Below, in pieces: positions 50,791 to 59,912 of a DNA stretch of 64,000 bases. Position 1 is the first letter of the stretch, and every line of letters begins with the position of its first letter. This stretch comes from GCA-003244245 sp963823755 (GTDB lineage: Bacteria > Actinomycetota > Actinomycetes > Mycobacteriales > Pseudonocardiaceae): contig CAWGMP010000011.1 of the NCBI GenBank assembly GCA_963823755.1, positions 124,001-188,000 on the forward strand, read 5' to 3'. Below the pieces are notes generated by a model, which had not been told where the DNA came from, did not search any database, and saw nothing but the letters and a program-made list of their open reading frames with translations. The position numbers and the translations under genes are program-made.

Positions 50791-51789
50791 ATGACAGCTC
50801 CGACGATTCGGCTCACGCAGTACGCGCATGGCGGTGGCTGTGCCTGCAAGATCCCTCCCGGCGAACTGGAGTCGGTGCTGGCCGGGCTGATCGGTGCCGA
50901 CGTGACCGACCCGACCGGTGAGCTGGTCGTCGGGCTGGACGACGGTGACGATGCCGCGGTGGTGCGGATCCAGCACGGTCTGGCCGTCATCGCCACCGCA
51001 GACTTCTTCACCCCCGTCGTCGACGATCCCTACGACTGGGGCCGGATCGCGGCGGCCAACGCGCTGTCCGACGTGTACGCCATGGGCGGGCGCCCGGTGG
51101 TCGCGGTGAACCTGCTCGGCTGGCCGCGCGAGGTATTGCCTCTCGAGCTGGCCGCCGAGGTGCTGCGCGGCGGCCGTGACGTGTGCGGTCGCGCCGGTTG
51201 TCACCTGGCCGGCGGCCACAGTGTGGACGACCCGGAACCCAAGTACGGCATGGCTGTCACCGGTGTCGCCGACCCGGAGCAGATCCTGCGCAACGATGCG
51301 GGGAAGGCCGGCATGCCGCTGTCGTTGACCAAACCGTTGGGCATCGGGGTACTCAACAGCAGGCACAAGGCCACCGGCGAGGTTTTCCCGCATGCCGTGC
51401 AGACGATGACGACGCTCAATGCGGCCGCCGCCGCCGCCGCGGTGGCCACCGGTGCGCGGTGTGCCACCGACGTCACCGGTTTCGGGCTGCTCGGGCACCT
51501 CATGAAACTGGCCCGCGCCAGCGGCGTCTCAGCCATGCTGGATGCCGCTGCGATCCCCTATCTCGACGGTGCCCGCCAGGCATTGGCCGATGGTCATGTC
51601 AGCGGGGGCACCCGGCGCAATCTGGACTGGGTACGCCCACACCTCGCGGCCTCGGTCAACAAGGACGAACTGCTGCTGCTGGCCGATGCGCAGACCTCCG
51701 GCGGTCTGCTGGTGGCCGGCGAGGTGCCGGGCGCACCGGTGATCGGCGAGCTGATACATCGAGGCGAAAATCTGATCACCGTGGCCTGA
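50791..51789 (+). CDS. selD: selenide, water dikinase
   Basis: 332 aa, ATG start. It makes selenophosphate from selenide and ATP. Active-site segment HGGGCACKIPPGELE (about residue 14) has Cys at the Cys/Sec position followed by the essential Lys. ATP/metal motifs: VGLDDGDDAAVVRI, ATADFFTPVVDDPYDWGRIA, AANALSDVYAMGGRPV, LAGGHSVDDPEPKYGMAVTG and CATDVTGFGLLGHLMKLARA. No selA, selB or selC is seen in the window, so the product may serve selenouridine synthesis, a selenium cofactor, or Sec genes elsewhere. Confidence 0.95.
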   Translation: MTAPTIRLTQYAHGGGCACKIPPGELESVLAGLIGADVTDPTGELVVGLDDGDDAAVVRIQHGLAVIATADFFTPVVDDPYDWGRIAAANALSDVYAMGGRPVVAVNLLGWPREVLPLELAAEVLRGGRDVCGRAGCHLAGGHSVDDPEPKYGMAVTGVADPEQILRNDAGKAGMPLSLTKPLGIGVLNSRHKATGEVFPHAVQTMTTLNAAAAAAAVATGARCATDVTGFGLLGHLMKLARASGVSAMLDAAAIPYLDGARQALADGHVSGGTRRNLDWVRPHLAASVNKDELLLLADAQTSGGLLVAGEVPGAPVIGELIHRGENLITVA

Positions 51790-51878
51790 TTGCGGGCGTA
51801 GCATGAGAATAGGATTCAATCCCCAATCGTCGGGATCAAGCCCCACAAAGCAAGGGGTGAGGAGATGATGACGTCCAG

Positions 51879-53015
51879 GTGACTTTCAGTTCAGTCCGAG
51901 CTGTGGGGTCGTTGATGTCCGCGATCGTTCTCCTGGTGGCAGCGTGTGGTGGTGCACCCACGACCTCGACGATGACTGCACGCCCACTCGTGATGCAGGT
52001 GAGCGGGAATCGGCTGGTGGACGGCAGCGGCACCACGTTGCAGCTTCGAGGGGTCAACCGGGCCGGAACAGAATACGCGTGCATTCAGGGCTGGGGCATC
52101 TTCGACGGCCCTTCAGGTGCGAATTCCGTGTCAGCCATGCAGTCATGGAAGATAAATTCAGTCAGGGTCCCATTGAACGAAGACTGCTGGCTGGGAATTA
52201 ACGGCGTCTCCCCTGACTACTCCGGCAGTAATTACCGGACTGCTCTGAAGAATTACGTGTCACTGCTGCACCAACATGGCATGTACGTGATTTTGGACTT
52301 ACACGGCAATGCGCCCGGTGGATACCAGGCAAGGGCTTTCCAGGCGATGCCCGATGCGGACCACACCCCCGATTTCTGGAGCTCTGTGGCGAGTACGTTC
52401 ACAACTGACCCGGCTGTCGCCTTCGAACTGTTCAATGAGCCGCATCTGGGCGGCGGCAATAACAACGACGCCACCGAGGACCAGTGGACCTGCTGGTTGC
52501 GCGGTTGCCAAGTCTCCGACATAGAGATCGACAGCACTACGGTTCCGGGAACTTGGCAGGCCGCCGGGATGCAATCGCTCGTCGACGCGATCCGTGGCAC
52601 CGGCGCCGACCAGCCCATCTTACTCGACGGCCTGCGATGGGCCAGCGCGTTCAACGGGTTACTGACCCATTTACCCCGGGATCCGCTGAATCGGATGGCG
52701 GCGGTCTACCATCTTTATCAGGGCCATGGCTGCGAGGACCAGTCATGCTGGCAGTCCGACATTCTGCAGCCGGCTGACCGCCTACCGGTGATCGTTGACG
52801 AGCTGGGTGAGCGGAAAGGTGACTGTTCAGAGACGTTCATCGATGACTTCATGCCCTGGGCGGATCACCAGAACGTAAGTTATCTTGCCTGGGCCTGGAA
52901 TGCAGGAGACAAAAAATACTGGAGCTGCAATCAGTCTGCTCTGATCGAGTCGTATGACGGTATGCCGACCCCTTACGGTCACGGTCTCCAACAACATCTG
53001 CGCTCGCTGAATTAA
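51879..53015 (+). CDS. GH5 family glycoside hydrolase, lipoprotein
   Basis: 378 aa, GTG start. A signal with lipobox, IVLLVAACGG (Cys at about 25), marks it as a membrane-anchored lipoprotein. Catalytic domain: LVDGSGTTLQLRGVNRAGTE at the start, VRVPLNEDCWLGINGVSPD, MYVILDLHGNAPGG, the acid/base Glu in AFELFNEPHLGG (about residue 187), and the nucleophile Glu in LPVIVDELGERKGDC (about 308). This is clan GH-A, family 5 by motif (cellulase-like); mannanase or glucanase are alternatives. Several Cys pairs (CWLRGC, CEDQSC) suggest disulfides outside the membrane. GC and codon use are somewhat less extreme than in the neighbours. Confidence 0.87.
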   Translation: MTFSSVRAVGSLMSAIVLLVAACGGAPTTSTMTARPLVMQVSGNRLVDGSGTTLQLRGVNRAGTEYACIQGWGIFDGPSGANSVSAMQSWKINSVRVPLNEDCWLGINGVSPDYSGSNYRTALKNYVSLLHQHGMYVILDLHGNAPGGYQARAFQAMPDADHTPDFWSSVASTFTTDPAVAFELFNEPHLGGGNNNDATEDQWTCWLRGCQVSDIEIDSTTVPGTWQAAGMQSLVDAIRGTGADQPILLDGLRWASAFNGLLTHLPRDPLNRMAAVYHLYQGHGCEDQSCWQSDILQPADRLPVIVDELGERKGDCSETFIDDFMPWADHQNVSYLAWAWNAGDKKYWSCNQSALIESYDGMPTPYGHGLQQHLRSLN

Positions 53016-53171
53016 TGTGAGTGGGACCTCTGAAACGGTGGTAGACTCGACTACCATCCCTGAAGTCTCCATGGGACGGGGCCGGCATGCGGACGATGAA
53101 ACGGGTGGGTGCTTTGCGACGCGTCGGCCGCTCCATGATGCCCGGTGAGCCCGTAGCTTGAAAGCGCGCAC

Positions 53172-54146
53172 ATGACCACGCTGTTCCTCGCCGCCACCGG
53201 TGGCCACCTTGCCGAACTCCACAGCCTCGCAGACCGGATCCCGGCCAACGGTGCTTCGGTGTGGGTGACCCACGCGGATGAGCAGAGCAGGTCGATGCTG
53301 GCGGATCGAGACGTGGAGTTCGTGCCTTACGTGGGTGTGCGCAACGTGCCCGATGTGCTTCGGTGCATCCCCTATGCGCGCCGGTTGATGGAGCGCCGCA
53401 AGCTTACCCGGGCGGTGTCTACTGGGTCGGGGATCGCGCTGGGATACCTGCCGTATCTGGCCTCCCGGGGGGTGGAGTGTCACTACATCGAGAGCGCGAC
53501 GCGGGTGAGCGGACCGTCGCTGACCGGGCGGGTCCTGCAGTGGGTACCCAGGGTGCGCACCTACACCCAGTACCCAAGCTGGTCGGACCGGTGGTGGGGT
53601 TACGCGGGCAGCGTGTTCGACGGTTATGAACCCGCCGTCGTGGCCCGGGTGCCCGACGCAGTGGTTCGGGTAGTCGTGACTGTGGGAGCCGCCTCCCAAT
53701 ATCCGTTTCGCCGGCTGTTCGAGCATCTGGTGCCGCTGTTGGCGCCCGACGGTGCGCTGGCGCAGGCCACCGGGATGCCGGTGCAGGTACTGTGGCAAAC
53801 CGGGGAAACCCAGGTGGGGGATCTGCCGATCCAGGCCACCCCGGTGCTGCCCGCCGCGGAGTTGGCCGCGGAGCTAGGCCGGGCCGATGTCGTGATCAGC
53901 CATGCCGGTACCGGCTCGACGCTGGCCACCCTGGACGCCGGGCGGTATCCGATCCTGGCCATCCGGGATAGCGCCCGGGGTGAACAGGTCGACAACCATC
54001 AATACGAACTGGCCACCGAACTCGCCCACCGTGGCCTGGCCATGCGCCGCGACGCGAACTCCATCACCATCGAGGATATGCTGGTCACCCTCGGCATCGC
54101 GATCCGGCACTCCAGCATGCTGCCTCCGTACTTGCTCCGCCCGTGA
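53172..54146 (+). CDS. glycosyltransferase, Alg14/Alg13-type fusion
   Basis: 324 aa. The N-terminal half resembles Alg14/EpsF-like proteins (LFLAATGGHLAELHSLADRI, VSTGSGIALGYLPYLASRGV, CHYIESATRVSGPSLTG). The C-terminal half resembles Alg13/MurG C-domains (VVVTVGAASQYPFRRLFEHL, LPAAELAAELGRADVVISHA followed by GTGSTLATLDAGRYPI, then VDNHQYELATELAHRG), where the HAG and DNHQ parts bind UDP-sugar. It probably transfers a sugar to a lipid-linked or polysaccharide acceptor. A bare fusion like this is common in exopolysaccharide loci. It lies upstream of the FemAB-like transferase, separated by 240 bases. Confidence 0.85.
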   Translation: MTTLFLAATGGHLAELHSLADRIPANGASVWVTHADEQSRSMLADRDVEFVPYVGVRNVPDVLRCIPYARRLMERRKLTRAVSTGSGIALGYLPYLASRGVECHYIESATRVSGPSLTGRVLQWVPRVRTYTQYPSWSDRWWGYAGSVFDGYEPAVVARVPDAVVRVVVTVGAASQYPFRRLFEHLVPLLAPDGALAQATGMPVQVLWQTGETQVGDLPIQATPVLPAAELAAELGRADVVISHAGTGSTLATLDAGRYPILAIRDSARGEQVDNHQYELATELAHRGLAMRRDANSITIEDMLVTLGIAIRHSSMLPPYLLRP

Positions 54147-54388
54147 AGCGATCTGCCGGACAACAGGCTCCGCTCAACACAGAGTCTATTCGTCCCTAGC
54201 CGACACAACAGCGCCCCGCAACGACCCACAGAGGAGGATCGGTGTAACGGGCGGCCGTGTCCTTGCGACAAGGGAACTGAGAGCGATCGGTCCGATCCGC
54301 GCGCAGGGGTGAGCGGCCCGGCGATGGGCGAGGTGAGGGGGACTCGGGTGGTGGCCTGGACTCGGCATCATGGAAAGCGGGGGCCGGT

Positions 54389-55579
54389 GTGACACCGGCG
54401 CACCGAGGTGGGAGGTGGGCGACTCTGGATTTCACTCCCTGTGCAGACGTCACGGTCATGGAGCGCGAGGACCCTGGCCCTGAGGTCTTGCGGGCGTGGG
54501 ACCTGCTCGTGGACCGGACACCTGGCACGGACGTGACGCAGTTCTCCATGTGGGCGGGATTGCGTGCCCGGGCCGGCTTCACCCCGCTGTACCTGCTGGC
54601 TTACCGCGACGTCGAACTGGCCGGCGGGGCACAGATCCTGACCCGGCGGGTGCCTGCGCTGGGCACCGTGGGCTACCTTCCCTACGGCCCGCTCGTCGCG
54701 CCCGACGCTCCGGCTCCTGATGAGGTCCGCCGCGCGTTGGTCGATGCGCTGACGACGGTGGGACGGCAGCGGCTGCGGATCCTGTTCATCCAACCTCCCG
54801 AAGGCGACCACGACACCGGTAGCCAGTTGCTCCGACGCGGATTTCGGCCCTCGTCGGCCGGTATTGCGCCCGCGGGTTCGATCCGGATCGATCTGACAGC
54901 CGACCTGACGGCGATCCGAGGCAGGTTCGGTAAACGACTCAAGTCGTGGACCAACCGGTGGGAATCGCGCGGGGTCACCATCAGGGCTGGAGACGAACGG
55001 GACGTTCCGCTGCTCGCCGAGCTGATGGCCAGTTCGGCGCAATACCAGGGCTACACGCCGTTGCCGCTGGACTACATGACGGCGCTGTACCGGGAGCTGG
55101 CCGCCACCGGGCATGCCGTGCTGTTTGTCGGCGAGGTGCACGGTGTGCCGGTCGCTGCCGATCTGATGACTGGCTGTGGCGATATGATCCGGGGCCGGCT
55201 GTCCGGCTTCGATCGCTCCGGCGAAGCCGCCCGGCTCAGTGTGCCAGCCGCCATCCGATGGGAGATGATCAAGTGGGCCAAGGCGCGAGGGTACCGCTGG
55301 TTCGATTTCGGTGGGTTGCGTCCAGAAACTCTGGATGCGCTGCTGGACGGCCAGGACCGTAGCGCTGCCAGGTTGCCGGCTGCCGACCAGCCCAAGCTTA
55401 CCTTCGGGGGCACCGCATTCCGCTATCCCACGGCGGTCGAAATTCTCAGACCGGCGGCGTTGCGGACTGCTTATGACCTCGCCTGGCGTTCCGCCGCAGG
55501 CCGCCGGTTGTTCGACGAGGTGCAAAGCCTGCTCCGCCGCGGCTCCCGAGGGCGCGGCACCGGGGTGTCCTCGCGCTAG
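54389..55579 (+). CDS. FemAB/GNAT-like peptidoglycan-bridge type transferase
   Basis: 396 aa, GTG start. It has a tandem-GNAT (FemABX-like) fold: TPGTDVTQFSMWAGLRARAG, VELAGGAQILTRRVPALGTV, then GYLPYGPLVA, RLRILFIQPPEG, TAIRGRFGKRLKSWTNRWES, HAVLFVGEVHGVPVAADLMT and WAKARGYRWFDFGGLRPETL. The GYLPYGP and FDFGG elements are typical of lipid II:glycine glycyltransferases and their relatives that move an aminoacyl group from tRNA or carrier to cell-wall or polysaccharide substrates. Next to a glycosyltransferase it likely decorates an envelope polymer. The acceptor is unknown. Confidence 0.82.
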   Translation: MTPAHRGGRWATLDFTPCADVTVMEREDPGPEVLRAWDLLVDRTPGTDVTQFSMWAGLRARAGFTPLYLLAYRDVELAGGAQILTRRVPALGTVGYLPYGPLVAPDAPAPDEVRRALVDALTTVGRQRLRILFIQPPEGDHDTGSQLLRRGFRPSSAGIAPAGSIRIDLTADLTAIRGRFGKRLKSWTNRWESRGVTIRAGDERDVPLLAELMASSAQYQGYTPLPLDYMTALYRELAATGHAVLFVGEVHGVPVAADLMTGCGDMIRGRLSGFDRSGEAARLSVPAAIRWEMIKWAKARGYRWFDFGGLRPETLDALLDGQDRSAARLPAADQPKLTFGGTAFRYPTAVEILRPAALRTAYDLAWRSAAGRRLFDEVQSLLRRGSRGRGTGVSSR

Positions 55580-55621
55580 CAAATGCAGTCGTTCGCCGTC
55601 AATCAGGGAGGCGGAGAAGGG

Positions 55622-55693
55622 ATGAAGATCGTGTGCGTCTGCGGCGGTCTTGCGGGCGGTCAGCGCACGGCCGTGATCGAGAGACGAGCGTGA
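55622..55693 (+). pseudogene. remnant of FAD-monooxygenase N-terminus
   Basis: A 23-codon frame, MKIVCVCGGLAGGQ then RTAVIERRA and TGA, has a ribosome-binding site (GGAGGCGGAGAAGG) ahead. It repeats, in shortened form, the first 37 residues of the following monooxygenase (MNIVCVGGGPAGLYFAVLAK ... TVIERNPAG): the dinucleotide-binding start and the VIER strand are kept, the helix between is deleted. It looks like the stub of a second, lost FAD-dependent enzyme. Confidence 0.55.
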
Positions 55694-55697
55694 CGAC

Positions 55698-56906
55698 ATG
55701 AACATCGTCTGCGTCGGAGGTGGGCCGGCGGGTCTGTACTTCGCCGTCTTAGCGAAGTTGCGCAACAGAAATCATGATATCACCGTTATCGAACGCAATC
55801 CAGCTGGAGTGACGTACGGCTGGGGCGTTGTGTTCTGGGACGATCTACTCGATGAGCTCTACCGCAACGACCCTGTGAGTGCCCGGCAGATACGTGAGGC
55901 CTCTGCACTGTGGGGCGGTCAGGAAGTACACGTCCGGGGCGAGCACGCGGCCTATCTCGGCGGATATGGTTACAGTCTCGGTCGCCACCGCTTGCTCGAC
56001 ATCCTGGTTGACCGCGCGAGGGGGCTCGGTGTCGATGTTCAGTTCGAACGCGAGGTCAAGGATCTGTCCGAATTCCCGGAAGCAGACTTGATCATTGCTT
56101 GCGACGGTGTCAACAGCTCGATGCGGCAGTTGCATTCCGACCACTTCCAGGCTGATGTCGAGGTCGGCCGCAACAAGTACATCTGGCTTGGCACGCGCCG
56201 GATCTTCGATTCTTTCACCTTCGCCTTCGAAGAGACGGCTGCCGGCTGGATATGGTTCCACGCCTACTGCTTCGACGCACAGACCAGCACCCTGATCGTC
56301 GAGTGTTCGCCGGAGACTTGGGCGGGTCTCGGCTTCAACGAACTCGAACCCGACCAGAGTATCAAACTGTTGGAAGAAATCTTCGAACGCTACCTGAATG
56401 ACCATTCTTTGATTAACCAGACGCAGAGCTTCGACAAATCCCCGTGGCTCAACTTCAGGCGCATCAGCAACGATAACTGGTACTACAACAACGTGGTCCT
56501 CATGGGTGACGCCGCGCATACCACACATTTCGCGATCGGTTCAGGCACCAAGCTGGCGATTGCGGATGCGGTCGCGCTCGCCGAGAGATTGGATGAGCAC
56601 GACGACCTCACATCCGCACTCCACGCCTACCAGGACGATCGCCGTGCCGCATTGCTCACCGTGCAGCGCGAGGCGCTGAACAGCACCAAGTGGTTCGAGA
56701 ATGTTCCGCGTTACATCGACCAGCACGTCACCCAATTCGCATACTCGCTCTGGAAGCGTCGTGGGTATTGTCCCTCGTGGCGTTATCAGCTCCACCTGGC
56801 CACCCAGATCGCGGTGCTACGGAGATTGCGTCGATCGTTAGGTACGGCGAGGAGAGGGCTGCGAGCCCGTCGACGGGAGAAGCTGGTGCAGACCACCAGC
56901 GGGTAA
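55698..56906 (+). CDS. FAD-dependent monooxygenase, VioD/SdgC-like
   Basis: 402 aa, PHBH-type flavoprotein hydroxylase. FAD motif 1 is VCVGGGPAGLYFAVLAKLRN (residues 4-23), FAD motif 2 (GD) is VVLMGDAAHTTHFAIGSGTK, and ADLIIACDGVNSSMRQ is the DG motif. The stretches TYGWGVVFWDDLLDELY, VEVGRNKYIWLGTRRIFDSF and HAYCFDAQTSTLIVECSPET match the group containing the tryptophan-derivative hydroxylase VioD and salicylyl/anthraniloyl-CoA hydroxylases rather than phenol hydroxylases. So it hydroxylates an aromatic, possibly a CoA- or carrier-bound, substrate; which one is unknown. Composition is less GC-rich than in the flanking genes. A paralogue stub lies directly upstream. Confidence 0.87.
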   Translation: MNIVCVGGGPAGLYFAVLAKLRNRNHDITVIERNPAGVTYGWGVVFWDDLLDELYRNDPVSARQIREASALWGGQEVHVRGEHAAYLGGYGYSLGRHRLLDILVDRARGLGVDVQFEREVKDLSEFPEADLIIACDGVNSSMRQLHSDHFQADVEVGRNKYIWLGTRRIFDSFTFAFEETAAGWIWFHAYCFDAQTSTLIVECSPETWAGLGFNELEPDQSIKLLEEIFERYLNDHSLINQTQSFDKSPWLNFRRISNDNWYYNNVVLMGDAAHTTHFAIGSGTKLAIADAVALAERLDEHDDLTSALHAYQDDRRAALLTVQREALNSTKWFENVPRYIDQHVTQFAYSLWKRRGYCPSWRYQLHLATQIAVLRRLRRSLGTARRGLRARRREKLVQTTSG

Positions 56907-57515
56907 GCGGCAGAAGAGACGACAGGGGTTGAACCCACCCGAAACGCGCAAACGGCCCGTCTCGTGTCAACCCCCGGCCGTGAGTTCCCGCAGATGCTCG
57001 GCCAGCTCGCACACGGCGTGCACCAGCGCCGCATCGACCTCACCGGCGCACGACTGCTGACCGGGCACCGCGGGGTCGGGTTCTGAACGTCGAGCGCCCT
57101 TCCTAGATCATCCCGGCTGGGCGTTGGTCACCGGCCGAATAGGCGGGATGCGGTCAGCGGGGTCATTAATATGCGCTACCCCGATCCGAGGTCGACTACC
57201 ACGGGCAGTGGTGTAGAGATTCCCTGACCACTCGTCTTGACGACACCGTCTATGTGTCACCCACATACCGCGAACCAAACCCTCACGGACGATTAGTCCG
57301 GCGCTTGACGTCACAGTACGCAATGGTGCTCATCCAAAACTGTCGAGTCATCAGACGATCACGTCGTACGACGTCACCTGAACGGAGAAATTTTGGGTTC
57401 GACGGTTGACTTATGTAGATCCTTCGCCAAGAGTGGGTGATGTAGCTGTTCGTTGTCGTTTTCGTGCGGTCGCCGGTATTTCTGACTGTCCGGTACTTCT
57501 TCGTGGAGTGGTGCG
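56907..57515. other. 0.6 kb upstream of urease operon
   Basis: No complete gene. The minus strand at 56970-57085 keeps a short Ala/Glu-rich frame ending CAGEVDAALVHAVCELAEHL-RELTAGG without a clear start, which may be the tail of a lost gene. A palindrome (57361-57374) lies 140 bases before ureA, and TTGACT at 57407 could be a -35 hexamer. Confidence 0.45.
57361..57374. promoter_or_regulatory. 14-bp palindrome upstream of ureA
   Basis: ACGTCGTACGACGT is its own reverse complement. Its position, about 140 bases before the ureA start in otherwise gene-free DNA, suits an operator for the urease operon. The regulator is unknown. Confidence 0.55.
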
Positions 57516-57863
57516 ATGTTTCTGACCCTGCATGAGCGGGAACGGTTATTGATTCATGTGGCGGCTGATGTCGCTTCGAAGCGTAAGGAGCGGGGGCTGC
57601 GGCTGAATCTGCCGGAGGCGACCGCGATCATCACGGCGTTCGTCCTGGAGGGTGCGCGCGATGGTCGCTCGGTGGTGGATCTGATGGAGTCCGGCCGTAA
57701 CGTCCTTGAGGCTGAGGATGTCATGGAAGGGGTCGAGGAGATGCTGCGTGAGGTGCAGGTCGAGGCGACTTTTCCTGATGGGACCAAGCTCGTGACCGTC
57801 CACGATCCGATCGGCGCGGATGTCTTCTTCAGGGACAATCCGTACTTGAGGAGCCGGTCGTGA
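57516..57863 (+). CDS. ureA: urease subunit gamma
   Basis: 115 aa, slightly longer than the usual 100. It starts MFLTLHERERLLIHVAADVA, with RRGLRLNLPEA-like SKRKERGLRLNLPEATAIIT, the helix VVDLMESGRNVLEAEDVMEG and the C-terminal VEATFPDGTKLVTVHDPI, all diagnostic of UreA. Structural subunit of the (alpha-beta-gamma)3 urease. Starts the operon ureABCFGD; its stop overlaps the ureB start (GTGA). A short extra C-terminal tail (DVFFRDNPYLRSRS) is unusual. Confidence 0.96.
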   Translation: MFLTLHERERLLIHVAADVASKRKERGLRLNLPEATAIITAFVLEGARDGRSVVDLMESGRNVLEAEDVMEGVEEMLREVQVEATFPDGTKLVTVHDPIGADVFFRDNPYLRSRS

Positions 57864-58210
57864 TCCCCGGCGAGGTGCGCTTCGGTGAAGGACCGGTCCG
57901 GCTCAATGCGGAGCAGGAAACTGTTGAGCTGCGGGTCTGCAACAACGGCGACCGGCCGGTTCAGGTCGGTTCGCACTACCACTTCGCCGAGTCCAACTCC
58001 GCGCTGATCTTCGACCGCGATGCCGCCTGGGGCATGCGCCTGGACGTACCGGCGGGGACCTCGAAGCGGTTCGAGCCTAACATCCCCCAGCTTGTCGCCC
58101 TGGTGCCGATCGGTGGCCGTCGCCGTGTACCGGGACTGCAGGGACCGCATGAGAACAAGGGGCCGAACGGGCAACTCGACCCCGTCCGCAAGGACGAGTC
58201 ACATGCTTGA
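57860..58210 (+). CDS. ureB: urease subunit beta
   Basis: 116 aa, GTG start overlapping ureA. Conserved UreB sequence: MIPGEVRFGEGPVRLNAEQE, VCNNGDRPVQVGSHYHFAES, then NSALIFDRDAAWGMRLDVPA and GTSKRFEPNIPQLVALVPIG. It packs against the alpha subunit and holds the flap region. Its last 8 bases overlap ureC. The tail after GGRR (PGLQGPHENKGPNGQL) is longer than in compact homologues. Confidence 0.96.
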   Translation: MIPGEVRFGEGPVRLNAEQETVELRVCNNGDRPVQVGSHYHFAESNSALIFDRDAAWGMRLDVPAGTSKRFEPNIPQLVALVPIGGRRRVPGLQGPHENKGPNGQLDPVRKDESHA

Positions 58211-59912
58211 ACTGAACCGGAAAGATTATGCCAAGCTGTTCGGTCCGACGACCGGGGACCAGATACGGCTGGCCGACACCGATCTGTTCATTCAGATCAC
58301 CGAGGACTGTTGTGTCGGCGGTGACGAGGCGGTCTTCGGTGGCGGCAAGGTCATTCGCGAGTCCATGGGGCAATCCCTGACCACCCGCGCCGAGGGAGCA
58401 CCGGACACGGTGATCACCGGGACGGTGCTGCTGGACCACGACCGGATCATCAAGGCCGATGTGGGAATTCGGGACGGCCGCATCACTGCGGTGGGCAAAG
58501 CCGGCAATTCGGACACCATGGATGGCGTCACCGAGGGCCTGGAGATCGGCCCGGCCACTGAAGTGATCGCCGGAAACGGCAAGATCCTCACCGCTGGCGC
58601 GGTCGACTCCCACGTGCACTTCATCTGCCCTCAGCAGTTGGAGGAGGCTCTGGCATCGGGAGTCACCACGGTCATCGGCGGGGGGACCGGCCCCGCCGAA
58701 GGATCCAAAGCCACCACGATCACCCCGGGCGCCTGGCACGTCGCCCGGATGCTGGAGGCGTTGGACGCCTGGCCGGTGAACGTCTTACTGCTGGGCAAGG
58801 GCAACACCGTCTCCCCCGAATCCATGCGCGAACAGGTCCTCGCCGGGGTTGCCGGATTCAAGGTCCACGAGGACTGGGGGGCGACCCCTGCCGCGTTGGA
58901 CGCCTGCCTGCGGGTGTGCGACGAGTTCGGAGTCCAGGTCGCCGTGCACACCGACACCCTCAACGAGGCCGGGTTCGTCGAGACCACCATGCAGGCGGCG
59001 GACGGCCGCTGCTGGCACGCCTTCCACACCGAAGGCGCCGGCGGCGGACACGCCCCCGACATCCTGCGCGTGGTGGGACAGCCGAACGTCTTGCCGTCCT
59101 CGACCAACCCCACCCGACCGTTCACGGTGAACACCGAGAAAGAGCACCTGGACATGCTCATGGTGTGCCACCACCTGAACCCGGCCGTGTACGAGGACCT
59201 GAAGTTCGCCGAGAGCCGCATCCGCCCCACCACCATCGCGGCAGAAGACATCCTCCACGACATCGGCGCGATCTCGATGATGAGTTCGGACGCCCAGGCC
59301 ATGGGCCGGATCGGGGAGGTCATCACCCGGACCTGGCAGACCGCGCACGTCATGAAACAACGGCGCGGCCCACTCGACGCGCAAGAGCCGGCCGACAACG
59401 CCAGGGCCCGCCGCTACGTCGCCAAGTACACCATCTGCCCGGCAGTAGCCCATGGCCTCGACCGCGAGGTCGGCTCGGTCCACCCGGGCAAACTAGCCGA
59501 CCTGGTCCTGTGGGATCCGGCGCTGTTCGGTGTCAAGCCGGCTCTCGTCCTCAAGGGTGGCATGATCGCTTGGGCTCAGGTCGGGGACGCCAACGCCTCC
59601 ATTCCCACGCCCCAGCCGGTGCTGCCACGGCCGATGTTCGGTGCCCAACCCACCGTCGCCCACGCCACCAGCGTCACGTTCGTCGCTCCCGGCGCCCTGG
59701 AGGAAGGGCTCGCCGACCGACTCGACATCCGCCGCCGTCTGGTGCCCGTCGGCAACACCCGTGCCTTGACCAAGGCACAGATGCCGGAGAACACCGCCAC
59801 CCCATGCCTACAGGTACGGTCCGACAACTTCGCCGTGACCATCGACGATGAGCTCGTTGAACCCCAACCGGTCAATCACCTGCCCATGACGCAGCGGTAC
59901 TTCCTGTTCTGA
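58203..59912 (+). CDS. ureC: urease subunit alpha
   Basis: 569 aa from the ATG at 58203 (MLELNRKDYAKLFGPTTGDQ); the frame runs on to 58020 inside ureB but lacks homology there. Nickel-binding and catalytic residues are all visible: HVH in DSHVHFICPQ (about 136), the carbamylated Lys in GFKVHEDWG (about 220), VAVHTDTLNEAGF, HTEGAGGGHAPD, the flap Cys in MLMVCHHLNP (about 322) and the Asp in MMSSDAQAMGRIGE (about 363). It hydrolyses urea to ammonia and carbamate. Length is canonical, so the enzyme should be active once the nickel centre is assembled by UreDFG. Confidence 0.97.
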   Translation: MLELNRKDYAKLFGPTTGDQIRLADTDLFIQITEDCCVGGDEAVFGGGKVIRESMGQSLTTRAEGAPDTVITGTVLLDHDRIIKADVGIRDGRITAVGKAGNSDTMDGVTEGLEIGPATEVIAGNGKILTAGAVDSHVHFICPQQLEEALASGVTTVIGGGTGPAEGSKATTITPGAWHVARMLEALDAWPVNVLLLGKGNTVSPESMREQVLAGVAGFKVHEDWGATPAALDACLRVCDEFGVQVAVHTDTLNEAGFVETTMQAADGRCWHAFHTEGAGGGHAPDILRVVGQPNVLPSSTNPTRPFTVNTEKEHLDMLMVCHHLNPAVYEDLKFAESRIRPTTIAAEDILHDIGAISMMSSDAQAMGRIGEVITRTWQTAHVMKQRRGPLDAQEPADNARARRYVAKYTICPAVAHGLDREVGSVHPGKLADLVLWDPALFGVKPALVLKGGMIAWAQVGDANASIPTPQPVLPRPMFGAQPTVAHATSVTFVAPGALEEGLADRLDIRRRLVPVGNTRALTKAQMPENTATPCLQVRSDNFAVTIDDELVEPQPVNHLPMTQRYFLF

